Part shown: piece by piece, positions 20,750 through 29,917 of the stretch
Layout: every line of letters starts with the position of its first letter
Numbering within the stretch: position 1 is the first letter of the stretch
DNA from: Pseudomonas sp. GOM6
GTDB taxonomy: Bacteria > Pseudomonadota > Gammaproteobacteria > Pseudomonadales > Pseudomonadaceae
DNA length: 64,000 nt
Direction of reading: 5' to 3'
Assembly: GCF_029537485.1 (NCBI RefSeq)
Contig: NZ_JARPUS010000004.1
Span: forward strand, 186,001 to 250,000
Made by a program: the position numbers and the translations under genes
Notes under the pieces: generated by a model
What the model was told of the DNA's origin: nothing
Database searches by the model: none
The model's input: the letters and a program-made list of their open reading frames with translations, nothing else

Positions 20750-21903
20750 CATTCCTGCTGCTGAATCTCGGCGGGTGGTCGCACGCCGATCTCGGCCGTC
20801 AGCGTCAGGGGTTCGCCATTGCGCAGCACTTCGATGCTGATCGAATCGCCGGGCTTGGCACGTGCCACCTGGTTCATCGAGCGGCGGCCATCGACGGCCT
20901 CTTCATCGCCGATCTTCATGATCAGGTCGCCCGGCTGCAGGCCGGCTTTTTGCGCCGGGCCGCCACGATAGATACCGGCCACCAGGATGCCGGCGCGCCC
21001 CTGCAGGTTGAAGGACTCGGCCAGTTCTGGCGTCAGCGGCTGCACTTCGATACCCAGCCAGCCGCGAATCACCTGGCCATGCTCGATGATTGCCTTCATC
21101 ACGTCGCGTGCCAGTTTGACCGGGATGGCGAAGCCGATGCCCTGGGAGCCGCCGGATTTGGAGAAGATCGCCGTATTGATGCCGATCAGGTTGCCGTGGG
21201 CATCGACCAGGGCGCCGCCGGAGTTGCCGGGGTTGATCGCGGCGTCGGTCTGGATGAAGTCTTCGTAGGTGTTGAGACCCAGTTGGTTGCGCCCGGTGGC
21301 GCTGATGATGCCCATGGTCACGGTCTGGCCAACGCCGAAGGGATTGCCGATGGCCAGGGTGACGTCGCCGATTGCGATCTGGTCGGAGCGGCCCAGGGTA
21401 ATGGCCGGCAGGTTCTTCAGGTCGATCTTGAGCACTGCCAGGTCGGTTTCCGGATCGCTGCCGATCAGGCGGGCCAGGGTCTCGCGGCCATCCTTGAGCG
21501 CCACCACGATCTGGTCGGCACCGGCCACGACATGGTTGTTGGTCAGCAGATAGCCTTCCGGGCTCATGATCACCGCCGAGCCCAGGCTCGACTCCATGCG
21601 CCGCTGCCTGGGCAGGTTGTCGCCGAAGAAGCGCCGGAATACCGGGTCTTCCAGCAGGGGGTGGCCAGAGGCCTTGTTGACCATCTTGGTGGTGTACAGG
21701 TTGGCCACGGACGGCGCTGCTCGACTCACCGCGTTGGCGTAGGAGACCGGGCCTTCCTGGGCAATGCCGTAGCGTGGCGCCTGCTGCAGGTGTACTTCAT
21801 TGCTGGGCAGGCCTACCCATTGGGGAAAGCTCTGGATCAGCAGCAGTGCCAGCAGCAGGCCAGCCAGCAGTGGCCAGCCGAAGTCGCGCAGGGCCTTGAG
21901 CAT
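20749..21903 (-). CDS. algW: Periplasmic DegS-type serine protease AlgW
   Basis: 384 residues from ATG 21903. One N-terminal membrane helix (WPLLAGLLLALLLIQSF, residues 10-26), a trypsin-like domain with triad His124 (TNNHVV), Asp154 (ETDLAVLK) and Ser228 (NPGNSGG), and one C-terminal PDZ domain (about 285-384). In pseudomonads AlgW senses envelope stress through its PDZ domain and cleaves anti-sigma factor MucA, releasing AlgU. The open frame continues 38 codons upstream without similarity and crosses the predicted -10 box, which rules against it. A single PDZ domain separates it from MucD/DegP. Confidence 0.94.
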   Translation of the reverse strand: MLKALRDFGWPLLAGLLLALLLIQSFPQWVGLPSNEVHLQQAPRYGIAQEGPVSYANAVSRAAPSVANLYTTKMVNKASGHPLLEDPVFRRFFGDNLPRQRRMESSLGSAVIMSPEGYLLTNNHVVAGADQIVVALKDGRETLARLIGSDPETDLAVLKIDLKNLPAITLGRSDQIAIGDVTLAIGNPFGVGQTVTMGIISATGRNQLGLNTYEDFIQTDAAINPGNSGGALVDAHGNLIGINTAIFSKSGGSQGIGFAIPVKLARDVMKAIIEHGQVIRGWLGIEVQPLTPELAESFNLQGRAGILVAGIYRGGPAQKAGLQPGDLIMKIGDEEAVDGRRSMNQVARAKPGDSISIEVLRNGEPLTLTAEIGVRPPAEIQQQE

Positions 21904-21957
21904 CGAGGTGCGGTCCTTGGAGTTGCGGGGGGCGGGATGGGCCCTTAAGGTGGCGGC

Positions 21958-21986
21958 ATTATAGAGGGCTGCCCGGCAAGAAGGCA
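21958..21986 (-). promoter_or_regulatory. Predicted promoter of algW
   Basis: A perfect TATAAT -10 box on the reverse strand (21958-21963), about 55 bases before the algW ATG. The -35 at 17-bp spacing (TGCCTT, 21981-21986) is poor. Confidence 0.45.
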
Positions 21987-22015
21987 GCGCCTGCAACCCT
22001 TTGTGAGGAATATCC

Positions 22016-22774
22016 ATGGCTATCGCCCTTCGTACCCTGGTCGAGGAAGCTGATCGCTACCTCAATGCCGCGCGTATCTCCGATTACTGCCCCAATGGCC
22101 TGCAGGTCGAAGGCCGGCCACAGGTACGCCGTATCGTCAGCGGCGTCACCGCGAGTCAGGCGCTGCTGGACGCGGCGGTGGAAGCCGAAGCGGACGTGGT
22201 GCTGGTGCACCACGGCTACTTCTGGAAAGGCGAGGATGCCTGCATTACCGGCATGAAGCGCCGTCGGCTGCACACCTTGCTGAGCAATGACATCAGTCTG
22301 CTGGCCTACCACCTGCCGCTGGACGTGCATCCCGAGGTGGGCAACAACGTGCAGCTGGCACAACAGCTGGATATCACCGTTGAAGGGCCGCTCGATGCGA
22401 ATAATCCCAAGGTGGTCGGCCTGCTCGGTTCGCTGGCCGAGCCGCTGAGCGCCCGTGACTTCTCCCGCCGTGTGCAGGAGGTGCTGGGGCGCGAACCACT
22501 GCTGGTGGAAGGTCAGGGCATGGTGCGCAAGGTTGGCTGGTGTACCGGCGGTGGCCAAGGCTATATCGACAACGCCATTGCTGCCGGCGTCGATCTGTTC
22601 CTCACCGGCGAGGCTTCCGAGCAGACCTATCACAGTGCGCGCGAGAATGGCGTCAGCTTTGTCGCGGCCGGTCACCACGCCACCGAGCGCTATGGAGTAC
22701 AGGCGCTGGGCGACTATCTGGCGCGGCGTTTCGCCGTTGAACACCTGTTCATCGACTGCCCCAACCCGGTCTGA
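22016..22774 (+). CDS. NIF3 family (DUF34) metal-binding protein
   Basis: 252 residues, similar to E. coli YbgI and yeast NIF3. Metal-binding pattern: VLVHHGYFW (residues 62-70), YHLPLDVHPEVGNN near residue 100, and the C-terminal VAAGHHATERYGVQAL. The biochemical role of the family is not settled; GTP cyclohydrolase-like activity and metal or stress roles have been suggested. It is divergent from algW with a gap of about 110 bases. Confidence 0.9.
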   Translation: MAIALRTLVEEADRYLNAARISDYCPNGLQVEGRPQVRRIVSGVTASQALLDAAVEAEADVVLVHHGYFWKGEDACITGMKRRRLHTLLSNDISLLAYHLPLDVHPEVGNNVQLAQQLDITVEGPLDANNPKVVGLLGSLAEPLSARDFSRRVQEVLGREPLLVEGQGMVRKVGWCTGGGQGYIDNAIAAGVDLFLTGEASEQTYHSARENGVSFVAAGHHATERYGVQALGDYLARRFAVEHLFIDCPNPV

Positions 22775-22804
22775 CTACCGGGCATATATCTAGATCTTTT
22801 CGGT

Positions 22805-22824
22805 CTAATAGCTGTCCTGATTAG
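22805..22824. other. Short dyad upstream of cysD
   Basis: CTAAT (22805-22809) and ATTAG (22820-22824) are inverted repeats with a 10-base spacer, about 75 bases before cysD. The cysD promoter region should hold a CysB activator site; this dyad is only a candidate, and no clear -35/-10 pair is visible. Confidence 0.2.
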
Positions 22825-22897
22825 AAGCGGGTGCTGTGCTAGAGTGCGCCCTCGTCCACGGCCCGCCGGCCGTTCATTCCCAGAACTGTGATTAGCC

Positions 22898-23815
22898 ATG
22901 CTCGATAAACTGACGCACCTGAAACAGCTCGAAGCGGAAAGTATCCACATCATTCGTGAAGTGGCCGCCGAGTTCGACAACCCGGTGATGCTGTATTCCA
23001 TCGGCAAGGATTCCGCCGTGATGCTGCATCTGGCGCGCAAGGCCTTCTTCCCTGGCAAGCTGCCGTTCCCGGTACTGCATGTTGATACCCGCTGGAAGTT
23101 CCAGGAGATGTACCGCTTCCGCGAGAAGATGGTCAGCGATTACGGCCTGGACCTGCTCACCCACATCAACCCCGATGGCGTGGCGCAGGACATGAACCCC
23201 TTCACCTACGGCAGTGCCAAGCACACCGACGTGATGAAGACCGAGGGTCTCAAGCAGGCGCTGGACAAGTACGGTTTCGACGCAGCCTTCGGTGGCGCGC
23301 GCCGCGACGAAGAGAAGTCCCGCGCCAAGGAGCGTGTGTACTCCTTCCGCGACAGCAAGCACCGCTGGGACCCGAAAAACCAGCGTCCCGAGCTGTGGAA
23401 CGTCTACAACGGCAAGGTCAAGAAGGGCGAGTCGATCCGCGTGTTCCCGCTGTCCAACTGGACCGAGCTGGACATCTGGCAGTACATCTATCTGGAGCAA
23501 ATCCCGATCGTGCCGCTGTACTTCGCTGCCGAGCGCGAAGTGATCGAGAAGAACGGTACGCTGATCATGATCGACGACGATCGCATCCTTGAGCACCTGT
23601 CGGATGAAGAGAAGGCGCGCATCACCAAGAAGATGGTGCGTTTCCGTACTCTCGGCTGCTACCCGCTGACCGGCGCCGTGGAGTCCACCGCGACCACCTT
23701 GCCGGAAATCATCCAGGAGATGCTCCTGACCCGTACTTCCGAGCGCCAGGGCCGTGTGATCGACCACGATCAGGCCGGGTCGATGGAAGAGAAAAAACGC
23801 CAGGGTTACTTCTAA
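22898..23815 (+). CDS. cysD: Sulfate adenylyltransferase subunit 2 CysD
   Basis: 305 residues of the PAPS-reductase-like ATP pyrophosphatase family; PP-loop [17 protein letters not shown] is at about residues 34-50. CysD makes adenosine 5'-phosphosulfate from ATP and sulfate, driven by the GTPase CysN. The C-terminus has the family [20 protein letters not shown]. cysNC follows after 12 bases, so they form an operon. Confidence 0.97.
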   Translation: MLDKLTHLKQLEAESIHIIREVAAEFDNPVMLYSIGKDSAVMLHLARKAFFPGKLPFPVLHVDTRWKFQEMYRFREKMVSDYGLDLLTHINPDGVAQDMNPFTYGSAKHTDVMKTEGLKQALDKYGFDAAFGGARRDEEKSRAKERVYSFRDSKHRWDPKNQRPELWNVYNGKVKKGESIRVFPLSNWTELDIWQYIYLEQIPIVPLYFAAEREVIEKNGTLIMIDDDRILEHLSDEEKARITKKMVRFRTLGCYPLTGAVESTATTLPEIIQEMLLTRTSERQGRVIDHDQAGSMEEKKRQGYF

Positions 23816-23827
23816 GGATTTCGCGCC

Positions 23828-25720
23828 ATGAGTCATCAATCCGATCTGATCAGCGAGGACATCCTCGCCTACCTGGCCCAGCACGAACGTAAAGAGCTGC
23901 TGCGCTTCCTCACCTGCGGCAACGTCGACGACGGCAAGAGCACCCTGATCGGGCGCCTGCTGCACGACTCCAAGATGATCTACGAAGACCATCTGGAAGC
24001 CATCACCAAGGATTCGAAGAAAGTCGGCACCACCGGCGATGAAGTGGACCTGGCACTGCTGGTCGACGGCCTGCAGGCCGAGCGCGAGCAGGGCATCACC
24101 ATCGACGTGGCCTACCGCTACTTCAGCACCTCGAAGCGCAAGTTCATCATCGCCGACACCCCCGGCCATGAGCAGTACACCCGCAACATGGCGACCGGTG
24201 CTTCCACCTGCGACCTGGCGATCATTCTGATCGACGCTCGCTACGGTGTGCAGACCCAGACCAAGCGCCACAGCTTCATCGCCTCCCTGTTGGGCATCAA
24301 GCACATCGTCGTCGCCGTCAACAAGATGGACCTCAAGGACTTCGATCAGGGCGTGTTCGAGCAGATCAAGGCCGATTACCTGGCTTTCGCCGACAAGATC
24401 AACCTGCGTCCGACCACCCTGGAGTTCGTGCCTATGTCGGCGCTCAAGGGCGACAACGTGGTCAACAAGTCCGAGCGCTCGCCCTGGTACACCGGCCAGT
24501 CGCTGATGGAAATCCTGGAAACCGTAGAGGTTGCCGGTGACCGCAACTTCGACGACCTGCGCTTCCCGGTGCAGTACGTCAACCGTCCGAACCTGAACTT
24601 CCGTGGCTTCGCCGGCACCCTGGCCAGCGGCATCGTGCGCAAGGGCGACGACGTCGTCGCGCTGCCGTCGGGCAAGGGCAGCAAGGTCAAGTCCATCGTC
24701 ACCTATGAAGGCGAACTGGAGCAGGCCGGCCCGGGTCAGGCCATCACCATCACCCTGGAAGATGAGATCGACGTCTCCCGCGGCGACATGCTGGTACACG
24801 CCGACAACCGTCCGCAGGTGGTCGACAGCTTCGACGCCATGCTGGTGTGGATGGGTGAAGAGCCGATGCTGCCGGGCAAGAAGTACGACATCAAGCGCGC
24901 CACCAGCTACGTGCCGGGTTCGATTGCCAGCATTACTCACCGGGTTGACGTGAACACCCTGGAAGAGGGCGCGGCGAGCAGCCTGCAGCTCAACGAGATC
25001 GGCAAGGTCAAGGTTGCCCTGGATGCCTCGATTGCGCTGGATGGCTACGAGCAGAACCGCACCACCGGTGCCTTCATCGTCATCGACCGCCTGACCAACG
25101 GAACCGTCGGTGCCGGCATGATCATCGCCGCGCCAATTGGTGCGGGTGGTCATCACACTCAGCTGACCCATGTTTCCACCGAGGAACGTGCCAGCCGCTT
25201 CGGCCAGCAGCCGGCCACCGTGCTGTTCAGTGGCCTGTCCGGCGCCGGTAAGAGCACTCTGGCCTACGCCGTGGAGCGCAAGCTGTTCGACATGGGCCGT
25301 GCCGTGTATGTACTGGATGGCCAGAACCTGCGCCATGACCTGAACAAGGGCCTGCCGCAGGACCGTGCCGGTCGTGCCGAAAACTGGCGCCGCGCCGCCC
25401 AGGTGGCCAAGCAGTTCAACGAGGCCGGTCTGCTGACCCTGGCTGCGTTCGTTGCCCCGGATGCCGAAGGCCGCGAACAGGCCAAGGCCGTGGTCGGTGC
25501 CGAGCGCCTGATCACCGTGTACGTTCAGGCCTCGCCGCAGGTCTGCCGTGAGCGTGATCCCCAGGGCCTGTATGCCGCCGGCGGTGACAATATCCCGGGC
25601 GAATCCTTCCCCTACGATATCCCGCTGGATGCCGATCTGGTGATCGATACCCAGGCGCTGTCGGTGGAAGAGGGTGTCAAGCAGGTGCTGGATCTGTTGC
25701 GCACGCGCGGCGCGATCTGA
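23828..25720 (+). CDS. cysNC: Bifunctional sulfate adenylyltransferase subunit 1 / adenylylsulfate kinase CysNC
   Basis: 630 residues. The N-terminal CysN GTPase has GNVDDGKST (31-39), [16 protein letters not shown] and NKMD. After EF-Tu-like beta domains comes CysC APS kinase with its own Walker A GLSGAGKS (469-476). The fusion makes APS and phosphorylates it to PAPS in the assimilatory sulfate route. Fused CysNC is usual in Pseudomonas, whereas E. coli has separate genes. A terminator follows about 16 bases after the stop. Confidence 0.96.
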   Translation: MSHQSDLISEDILAYLAQHERKELLRFLTCGNVDDGKSTLIGRLLHDSKMIYEDHLEAITKDSKKVGTTGDEVDLALLVDGLQAEREQGITIDVAYRYFSTSKRKFIIADTPGHEQYTRNMATGASTCDLAIILIDARYGVQTQTKRHSFIASLLGIKHIVVAVNKMDLKDFDQGVFEQIKADYLAFADKINLRPTTLEFVPMSALKGDNVVNKSERSPWYTGQSLMEILETVEVAGDRNFDDLRFPVQYVNRPNLNFRGFAGTLASGIVRKGDDVVALPSGKGSKVKSIVTYEGELEQAGPGQAITITLEDEIDVSRGDMLVHADNRPQVVDSFDAMLVWMGEEPMLPGKKYDIKRATSYVPGSIASITHRVDVNTLEEGAASSLQLNEIGKVKVALDASIALDGYEQNRTTGAFIVIDRLTNGTVGAGMIIAAPIGAGGHHTQLTHVSTEERASRFGQQPATVLFSGLSGAGKSTLAYAVERKLFDMGRAVYVLDGQNLRHDLNKGLPQDRAGRAENWRRAAQVAKQFNEAGLLTLAAFVAPDAEGREQAKAVVGAERLITVYVQASPQVCRERDPQGLYAAGGDNIPGESFPYDIPLDADLVIDTQALSVEEGVKQVLDLLRTRGAI

Positions 25721-25736
25721 TCCTGTTGGCTGCATG

Positions 25737-25765
25737 AAAAGCCCCGCCTGGTGCGGGGCTTTTTT
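25737..25765 (+). terminator. Intrinsic terminator after cysNC
   Basis: AAAAGCCCCGC-CTGGT-GCGGGGCTTTTTT, a 7-bp GC stem with a strong T tract; A/T symmetry could also allow reverse use. Confidence 0.9.
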
Positions 25766-25803
25766 ATGGCTATGCCCCAGTAGAGTGTTCTTGGCGTACC
25801 GCA

Positions 25804-25877
25804 CTGTGGGAGCGGCTTTAGCCGCGATAGGGGCGGCTGTGGTGTTACCTGCATCGCGGCTGAAGCCGCTCCCACAC
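25804..25877. repeat. Pair of inverted Pseudomonas REP sequences (REPIN)
   Basis: TGTGGGAGCGGCTTTAGCC (followed by GCGAT) at 25805-25828 and its near-perfect reverse complement at 25853-25876 (ATCGCGGCTGAAGCCGCTCC, followed by CACA) are separated by 24 bases. The core is the well-known Pseudomonas REP in its inverted-pair form, a non-autonomous unit mobilised by RAYT transposases. Each half also has an internal GCGGCTxxAGCCGC palindrome. Confidence 0.9.
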
Positions 25878-26060
25878 AGAATCTGGGATCGTTCATCCGC
25901 CAGGGGCCTTGGCTGCGCTCAGGTCGCACATAAGCGTGCTGCCCAGTCCTTCCTGTTGTGCTTGCTGTTAAACCGCTTCGGCCGCGAATTCAGGTGATGC
26001 CGAGCTCACCATTCGTAATTGAAGTCGTTCGCCCGTTGTGGTCACTGACACATGGAAAGC
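25878..26060. other. Intergenic segment with no recognised gene
   Basis: Part of the 380-base gap between cysNC and zapG. Outside the two terminators and the REP pair I find no coding frame with a ribosome site, no RNA gene and no further repeat. Confidence 0.5.
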
Positions 26061-26088
26061 AAAAAGCCCCGCGATGGCGGGGCTTTTT
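26061..26088. terminator. Intrinsic terminator after zapG
   Basis: AAAAAGCCCCGC-GATG-GCGGGGCTTTTT, with T tract on either strand. It lies 12 bases beyond the zapG stop codon on the reverse strand. The stem GCCCCGC/GCGGGGC is the same as in the cysNC terminator. Confidence 0.88.
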
Positions 26089-26100
26089 GTTGTCAGCGAA

Positions 26101-26535
26101 TCAGCGTTTGAGGCCGAAGGTCTCGTCCAGGGTGCCGGGCTGGTCCGGCGACTTGGGCGCGTAGTCCTTGGGGGCTTCGTTGCTCTTCGGTGGTGTCAGG
26201 CGCTCGCGCGGCGCCTTGCTGTCCTCGGCGTGCAGAGCCGCCAGCATGCGTTGGCGGGTCAGCTCGTCGGCGGCGAGGCGGCTGGCGCCCTGGGACAGGT
26301 GCTCCTGCACGTCCTGGTAGCTTTGGGTCAGCTTGCGGACCAGGCTGGCGGTGGTGTTGAAGTGGGTGACCACCTCGTTCTGGTAGCTGTCGAAGCGCTG
26401 CTGCATCTCGTCCAGTTGGCGCTGGGTGCGGCTGGGGGCAGCGTTGGGCAGCAGGCGGGCGACCAGGAAACCGATCGCGACGCCGGCCAGTAGGGCGATA
26501 GCAGGGAGCAGCCAGGGGGTGAGCGATTGTTCCAC
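26101..26535 (-). CDS. zapG: ZapG/YhcB (DUF1043) inner-membrane division-associated protein
   Basis: 144 residues from a GTG start with GGAAGGA just upstream. One N-terminal transmembrane helix (LLPAIALLAGVAIGFLVARL, about residues 9-28), then an amphipathic coiled coil (TQRQLDEMQQRFDSYQNEVV, THFNTTASLVRKLTQSYQDV) and a low-complexity Pro/Lys tail. DUF1043 proteins interact with elongasome and divisome and coordinate envelope growth. The reading frame is open 250 codons further upstream across the facing hydrolase gene, which is a shadow. Confidence 0.88.
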   Translation of the reverse strand: MEQSLTPWLLPAIALLAGVAIGFLVARLLPNAAPSRTQRQLDEMQQRFDSYQNEVVTHFNTTASLVRKLTQSYQDVQEHLSQGASRLAADELTRQRMLAALHAEDSKAPRERLTPPKSNEAPKDYAPKSPDQPGTLDETFGLKR

Positions 26536-26670
26536 GAGTCCTTCCTCTGAAAGCGGCTTTGTTTTACGGTAGCGGCTCTCGCCGGCGCTGTATACCGCGG
26601 CAAAGCCCTGTTGTGCGAAGTGCCTAACCAAGACGTGTCGACCCTGCCTGGGGTCACGGAGTTCCTGCTG

Positions 26671-27300
26671 TTGATCCGCGAAGCCCCTCTTTCCCTCGAC
26701 GGCCCTTGCGGCGCGCTCGAAGCCTTGTTGTGTGAAGTGCCCGATGCCCGTGGCGTTGCGCTGATCTGTCATCCCAACCCGATGCAGGGTGGCACCATGC
26801 TCAACAAGGTGGTGTCGACCCTGCAGCGCAGCGTGCGCGACATGGGCTACCACACCCTGCGCTTCAACTATCGTGGCGTCGGCGCCAGTGCCGGCAGCCA
26901 CGATATGGGGAGTGGTGAGGTGGATGACGCCGAGGCGGTGGCCCGCTGGCTTGGTGACCGTTACCCTGATCTGCCGTTGATCCTCTGCGGCTTCTCGTTC
27001 GGCGGCTTTGTTGCTGGCGCACTGGCCGGGCGTCTTGAGGATCAGGGCGTCAGTATTCCCAAGCTGTTCATGGTGGCGCCTGCCGTGCATCGCCTGCAGG
27101 CGCCCGAGCATCTGCCGAAGAGCGGTGATCTGGTAGTGGTGCAGCCGGAGCAGGACGAAGTGGTGCAGCCCGCCGCCGTCTACGCCTGGTCGGCCACGCT
27201 GGCGCGTCCCCATGAACTGCTGAAAGTGGCAGAATGCGGCCACTTTTTTCACGGCAAGCTGCCCGAGCTGAAAGAGCTGGTCCAGCCCCGACTCCAATAA
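26671..27300 (+). CDS. Alpha/beta hydrolase
   Basis: About 209 residues with the alpha/beta hydrolase fold: oxyanion segment [25 protein letters not shown], nucleophile elbow GFSFGG and C-terminal histidine in CGHFFHGKL. The closest pattern is the YheT/dienelactone-hydrolase-like group of small bacterial hydrolases; substrate unknown. The start is uncertain: TTG 26671 (GGAG about 9 bases upstream) gives the best family N-terminus, but the frame is open to TTG 26611 and GTG 26620. It lies 11 bases before trpS. Confidence 0.82.
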   Translation: MIREAPLSLDGPCGALEALLCEVPDARGVALICHPNPMQGGTMLNKVVSTLQRSVRDMGYHTLRFNYRGVGASAGSHDMGSGEVDDAEAVARWLGDRYPDLPLILCGFSFGGFVAGALAGRLEDQGVSIPKLFMVAPAVHRLQAPEHLPKSGDLVVVQPEQDEVVQPAAVYAWSATLARPHELLKVAECGHFFHGKLPELKELVQPRLQ

Positions 27301-27311
27301 GTGAAGCCATC

Positions 27312-28658
27312 ATGACCACCCGTATCCTCACCGGTATCACCACCACCGGCACTCCGCACCTGGGCAATTACGCCGGTGCCATTCGTCCGGCCATCGTCGC
27401 CAGTCGCTCGCCCGAGGCGGATTCCTTCTATTTCCTCGCCGACTATCACGCGCTGATCAAGTGCGACGACCCGGCGCGAATCCAGCGCTCGCGCCTGGAA
27501 ATTGCCGCGACCTGGCTGGCGCTGGGCCTGGATGTGAACAAGGCGACCTTTTACCGCCAGTCCGACATCCCTGAAATCCCCGAATTGTGCTGGCTTCTCA
27601 CCTGCGTCGCCGGCAAGGGCCTGCTCAACCGCGCTCACGCCTACAAGGCGTCGGTGGACAAGAACGTCGAGCAGGGCGAAGACCCGGATGCCGGCGTGAC
27701 CATGGGGCTGTTCAGCTACCCCGTGCTGATGGCCGCTGACATCCTGATGTTCAACGCGCACAAGGTGCCGGTCGGTCGTGATCAGATCCAGCACGTGGAA
27801 ATGGCCCGCGACATCGGGCAGCGCTTCAACCACCTGTTTGGCGCCGGCAAGGAGTTGTTCACCCTGCCCGAGGCAGTGATCGAGGAAGAAGTGGCGACCC
27901 TGCCCGGTCTCGACGGCCGCAAGATGAGCAAGAGCTACGACAACACCATTCCGTTGTTTGGTACGGCCAAGCAGCTGAAGGACGCCATCGCCCGCATCGT
28001 CACCGACTCCAAACTGCCGGGTGAGCCCAAGGATGCCGACGGCTCGCATCTGTTCACCCTGTACCAGGCCTTTGCCAGCCAGGCTCAGCAGGCCGAGTTC
28101 CGCGCCGAGCTGGAGGGCGGACTTGCCTGGGGTGAGGCGAAGAATCGCCTGTACCAGTTGCTGGAAGGTGAGTTGGGCGAGGCCCGCGAGCGTTACAACG
28201 CGCTGATCGCCAAGCCTGCGGACCTGGAAGACATTCTACTGGCGGGTGCCGCCAAGGCGCGCAAGATCGCGACCCCTTTCCTCGGCGAGCTGCGCGAAGC
28301 GGTGGGTCTGCGCTCGTTCCGTGAGCAGGTGCAGGTGGCCGGTAGCGAGAAGAAGAAGGCCGCCAAGAGCGCGCGTATTGTCAGCTTCCGTGACGACGAT
28401 GGCAGCTTCCGTTTCCGCCTGCTGGATGCCGCTGGCGAACAGCTGCTGCTGTCCAAGGCTTTCACTGATGGCAAGGGCGCTGGTCAGGCCAGCAAGGCCC
28501 TGCAGTCCGGCGCCGAGCTGGATGTGCGCGTCGAGGGGCTGGCCTTCAGCGTCTGGTTGGCGGATGAGGCGATCGGTGCAAGTCCGGCCTTTGCTGACGC
28601 CGCCGCCCTGGACGCTGCCATCGTCCGCCTGCACGAGGCGCTGGCTCCACAGGAATAA
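27312..28658 (+). CDS. trpS: Tryptophan--tRNA ligase TrpS
   Basis: 448 residues from ATG 27312 ([20 protein letters not shown]). Class I synthetase with the HIGH-like HLGN at residues 16-19 and KMSKS at 204-208. It is about 110 residues longer than E. coli TrpS (334): the extra C-terminal part, from about residue 340, is Lys/Ala rich and then beta-like ([20 protein letters not shown]). The extension is, as I recall, a feature of pseudomonad TrpS. A terminator-like hairpin separates it from zapE. Confidence 0.96.
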   Translation: MTTRILTGITTTGTPHLGNYAGAIRPAIVASRSPEADSFYFLADYHALIKCDDPARIQRSRLEIAATWLALGLDVNKATFYRQSDIPEIPELCWLLTCVAGKGLLNRAHAYKASVDKNVEQGEDPDAGVTMGLFSYPVLMAADILMFNAHKVPVGRDQIQHVEMARDIGQRFNHLFGAGKELFTLPEAVIEEEVATLPGLDGRKMSKSYDNTIPLFGTAKQLKDAIARIVTDSKLPGEPKDADGSHLFTLYQAFASQAQQAEFRAELEGGLAWGEAKNRLYQLLEGELGEARERYNALIAKPADLEDILLAGAAKARKIATPFLGELREAVGLRSFREQVQVAGSEKKKAAKSARIVSFRDDDGSFRFRLLDAAGEQLLLSKAFTDGKGAGQASKALQSGAELDVRVEGLAFSVWLADEAIGASPAFADAAALDAAIVRLHEALAPQE

Positions 28659-28688
28659 AGGTCGCCGGCTAATGGCTGATTGCCAAGC

Positions 28689-28723
28689 ACGGGGTGCGTC
28701 GCTAAAGTGACCGCCCCGTTTTT
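28689..28723 (+). terminator. Probable intrinsic terminator after trpS
   Basis: ACGGGG (28689-28694) pairs with CCCCGT (28714-28719) and is followed by TTTTG. An inner stem GTCGC/GTGAC around TAAA (one G-U pair) strengthens the fold. Confidence 0.6.
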
Positions 28724-28741
28724 GTTACCGAATTTCCCAAC

Positions 28742-29836
28742 ATGACTCCTCTTGAGCGTTATCAGGCCGATCTGAAACGGCCGGACTTTTTCCACGATGC
28801 CGCACAGGAAAACGCCGTGCGCCATCTACAGCGCCTGTATGACGACCTGATCGCCGCTGACGCGGGCAAATCGGGCCTGCTCGGCAAACTGTTCGGTAAG
28901 AAGCCGCAGGGGCCGGTCAAGGGCATCTACTTTTGGGGCGGTGTCGGGCGCGGCAAGACCTACCTGGTTGATACCTTCTTCGATGCGCTGCCCTTTGAGC
29001 AGAAGATGCGCACGCACTTTCACCGTTTCATGAAGCGCGTGCATGAGGAAATGAAGACCCTCAAGGGCGAGAAGAACCCGTTGACCATCATCGGCAAGCG
29101 TTTCGCTGCCGAGGCGCGGGTGATCTGCTTCGACGAATTCTTCGTCAGCGACATCACCGACGCCATGATCCTCGCCACCCTGCTCGACGAGCTGTTCAAG
29201 AACGGCGTGAGCCTGGTAGCCACCTCCAACATCGTGCCGGATGGCCTCTACAAGGACGGCCTGCAGCGCGCGCGTTTCCTGCCGGCCATTGCGCTGGTCA
29301 AGGAGCACACCGAAGTGGTCAACGTCGACAGTGGCGTCGACTACCGTCTGCGTGCGCTGGAGCAGGCCGAGCTGTTCCACTGGCCGCTGGATGCCGAGGC
29401 CGAGGTCAGCCTGGAAAAGAGCTTCCGCAGCCTGCTGCCTGAGCACTGCCAAGTAGAAGAGAACAAGGCGCTGATGGTCGAGAACCGGGCCATTGTGGCG
29501 CGCAAGGAAGGCGACGATGTGGCCTGGTTCGAGTTTCGCGAGCTGTGTGATGGCCCGCGGAGTCAGAACGACTACATCGAGTTGGGCAAGATCTATCACG
29601 CGGTGATACTGGCCAATGTCGAACAGATGGGCGTGGCCAAGGACGATATGGCGCGGCGCTTCATCAATCTGGTGGACGAGTTCTATGACCGCAACGTCAA
29701 GCTGATCATCTCCGCCGAAGTGGAGCTCAAGGACCTGTACACCGGAGGCCGACTGAGTTTCGAGTTCCAGCGTACCCTGAGCCGCTTGCTGGAAATGCAG
29801 TCGCACGAGTTCCTCTCGCGCCCGCACAAGCCCTGA
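28742..29836 (+). CDS. zapE: Cell division ATPase ZapE
   Basis: 364 residues of the AFG1/ZapE family. Walker A GGVGRGKT at residues 66-73 and Walker B VICFDEFFVSDITDA. ZapE acts on the FtsZ ring during late constriction and under low oxygen or heat. Ends LLEMQSHEFL. In front of it is the trpS terminator and behind it another terminator, so it is probably its own unit. Confidence 0.95.
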   Translation: MTPLERYQADLKRPDFFHDAAQENAVRHLQRLYDDLIAADAGKSGLLGKLFGKKPQGPVKGIYFWGGVGRGKTYLVDTFFDALPFEQKMRTHFHRFMKRVHEEMKTLKGEKNPLTIIGKRFAAEARVICFDEFFVSDITDAMILATLLDELFKNGVSLVATSNIVPDGLYKDGLQRARFLPAIALVKEHTEVVNVDSGVDYRLRALEQAELFHWPLDAEAEVSLEKSFRSLLPEHCQVEENKALMVENRAIVARKEGDDVAWFEFRELCDGPRSQNDYIELGKIYHAVILANVEQMGVAKDDMARRFINLVDEFYDRNVKLIISAEVELKDLYTGGRLSFEFQRTLSRLLEMQSHEFLSRPHKP

Positions 29837-29856
29837 TTGGCTCGTGCTTGAACCAG

Positions 29857-29882
29857 AAGGGCTGCCCATGGGCAGCCCTTTT
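29857..29882 (+). terminator. Intrinsic terminator after zapE
   Basis: AAGGGCTGCCC-ATG-GGCAGCCCTTTT, stem GGGCTGCC/GGCAGCCC with short T tract; it lies between convergent zapE and the AraC-type regulator. Confidence 0.85.
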
Positions 29883-29917
29883 GCATTTCAGTCGGCCTGC
29901 GATCAGACGGCCTGCGC

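Noticed and set aside
22892..25804. A 970-codon open frame on the reverse strand opposite cysD-cysNC
   Set aside because: It mirrors two highly conserved genes, has no recognisable domain, and is a product of high-GC codon bias.
25804..25877. Inverted repeats as a possible CRISPR or tRNA-like structure
   Set aside because: Only two inverted copies with REP core; no spacer array and no tRNA arms.
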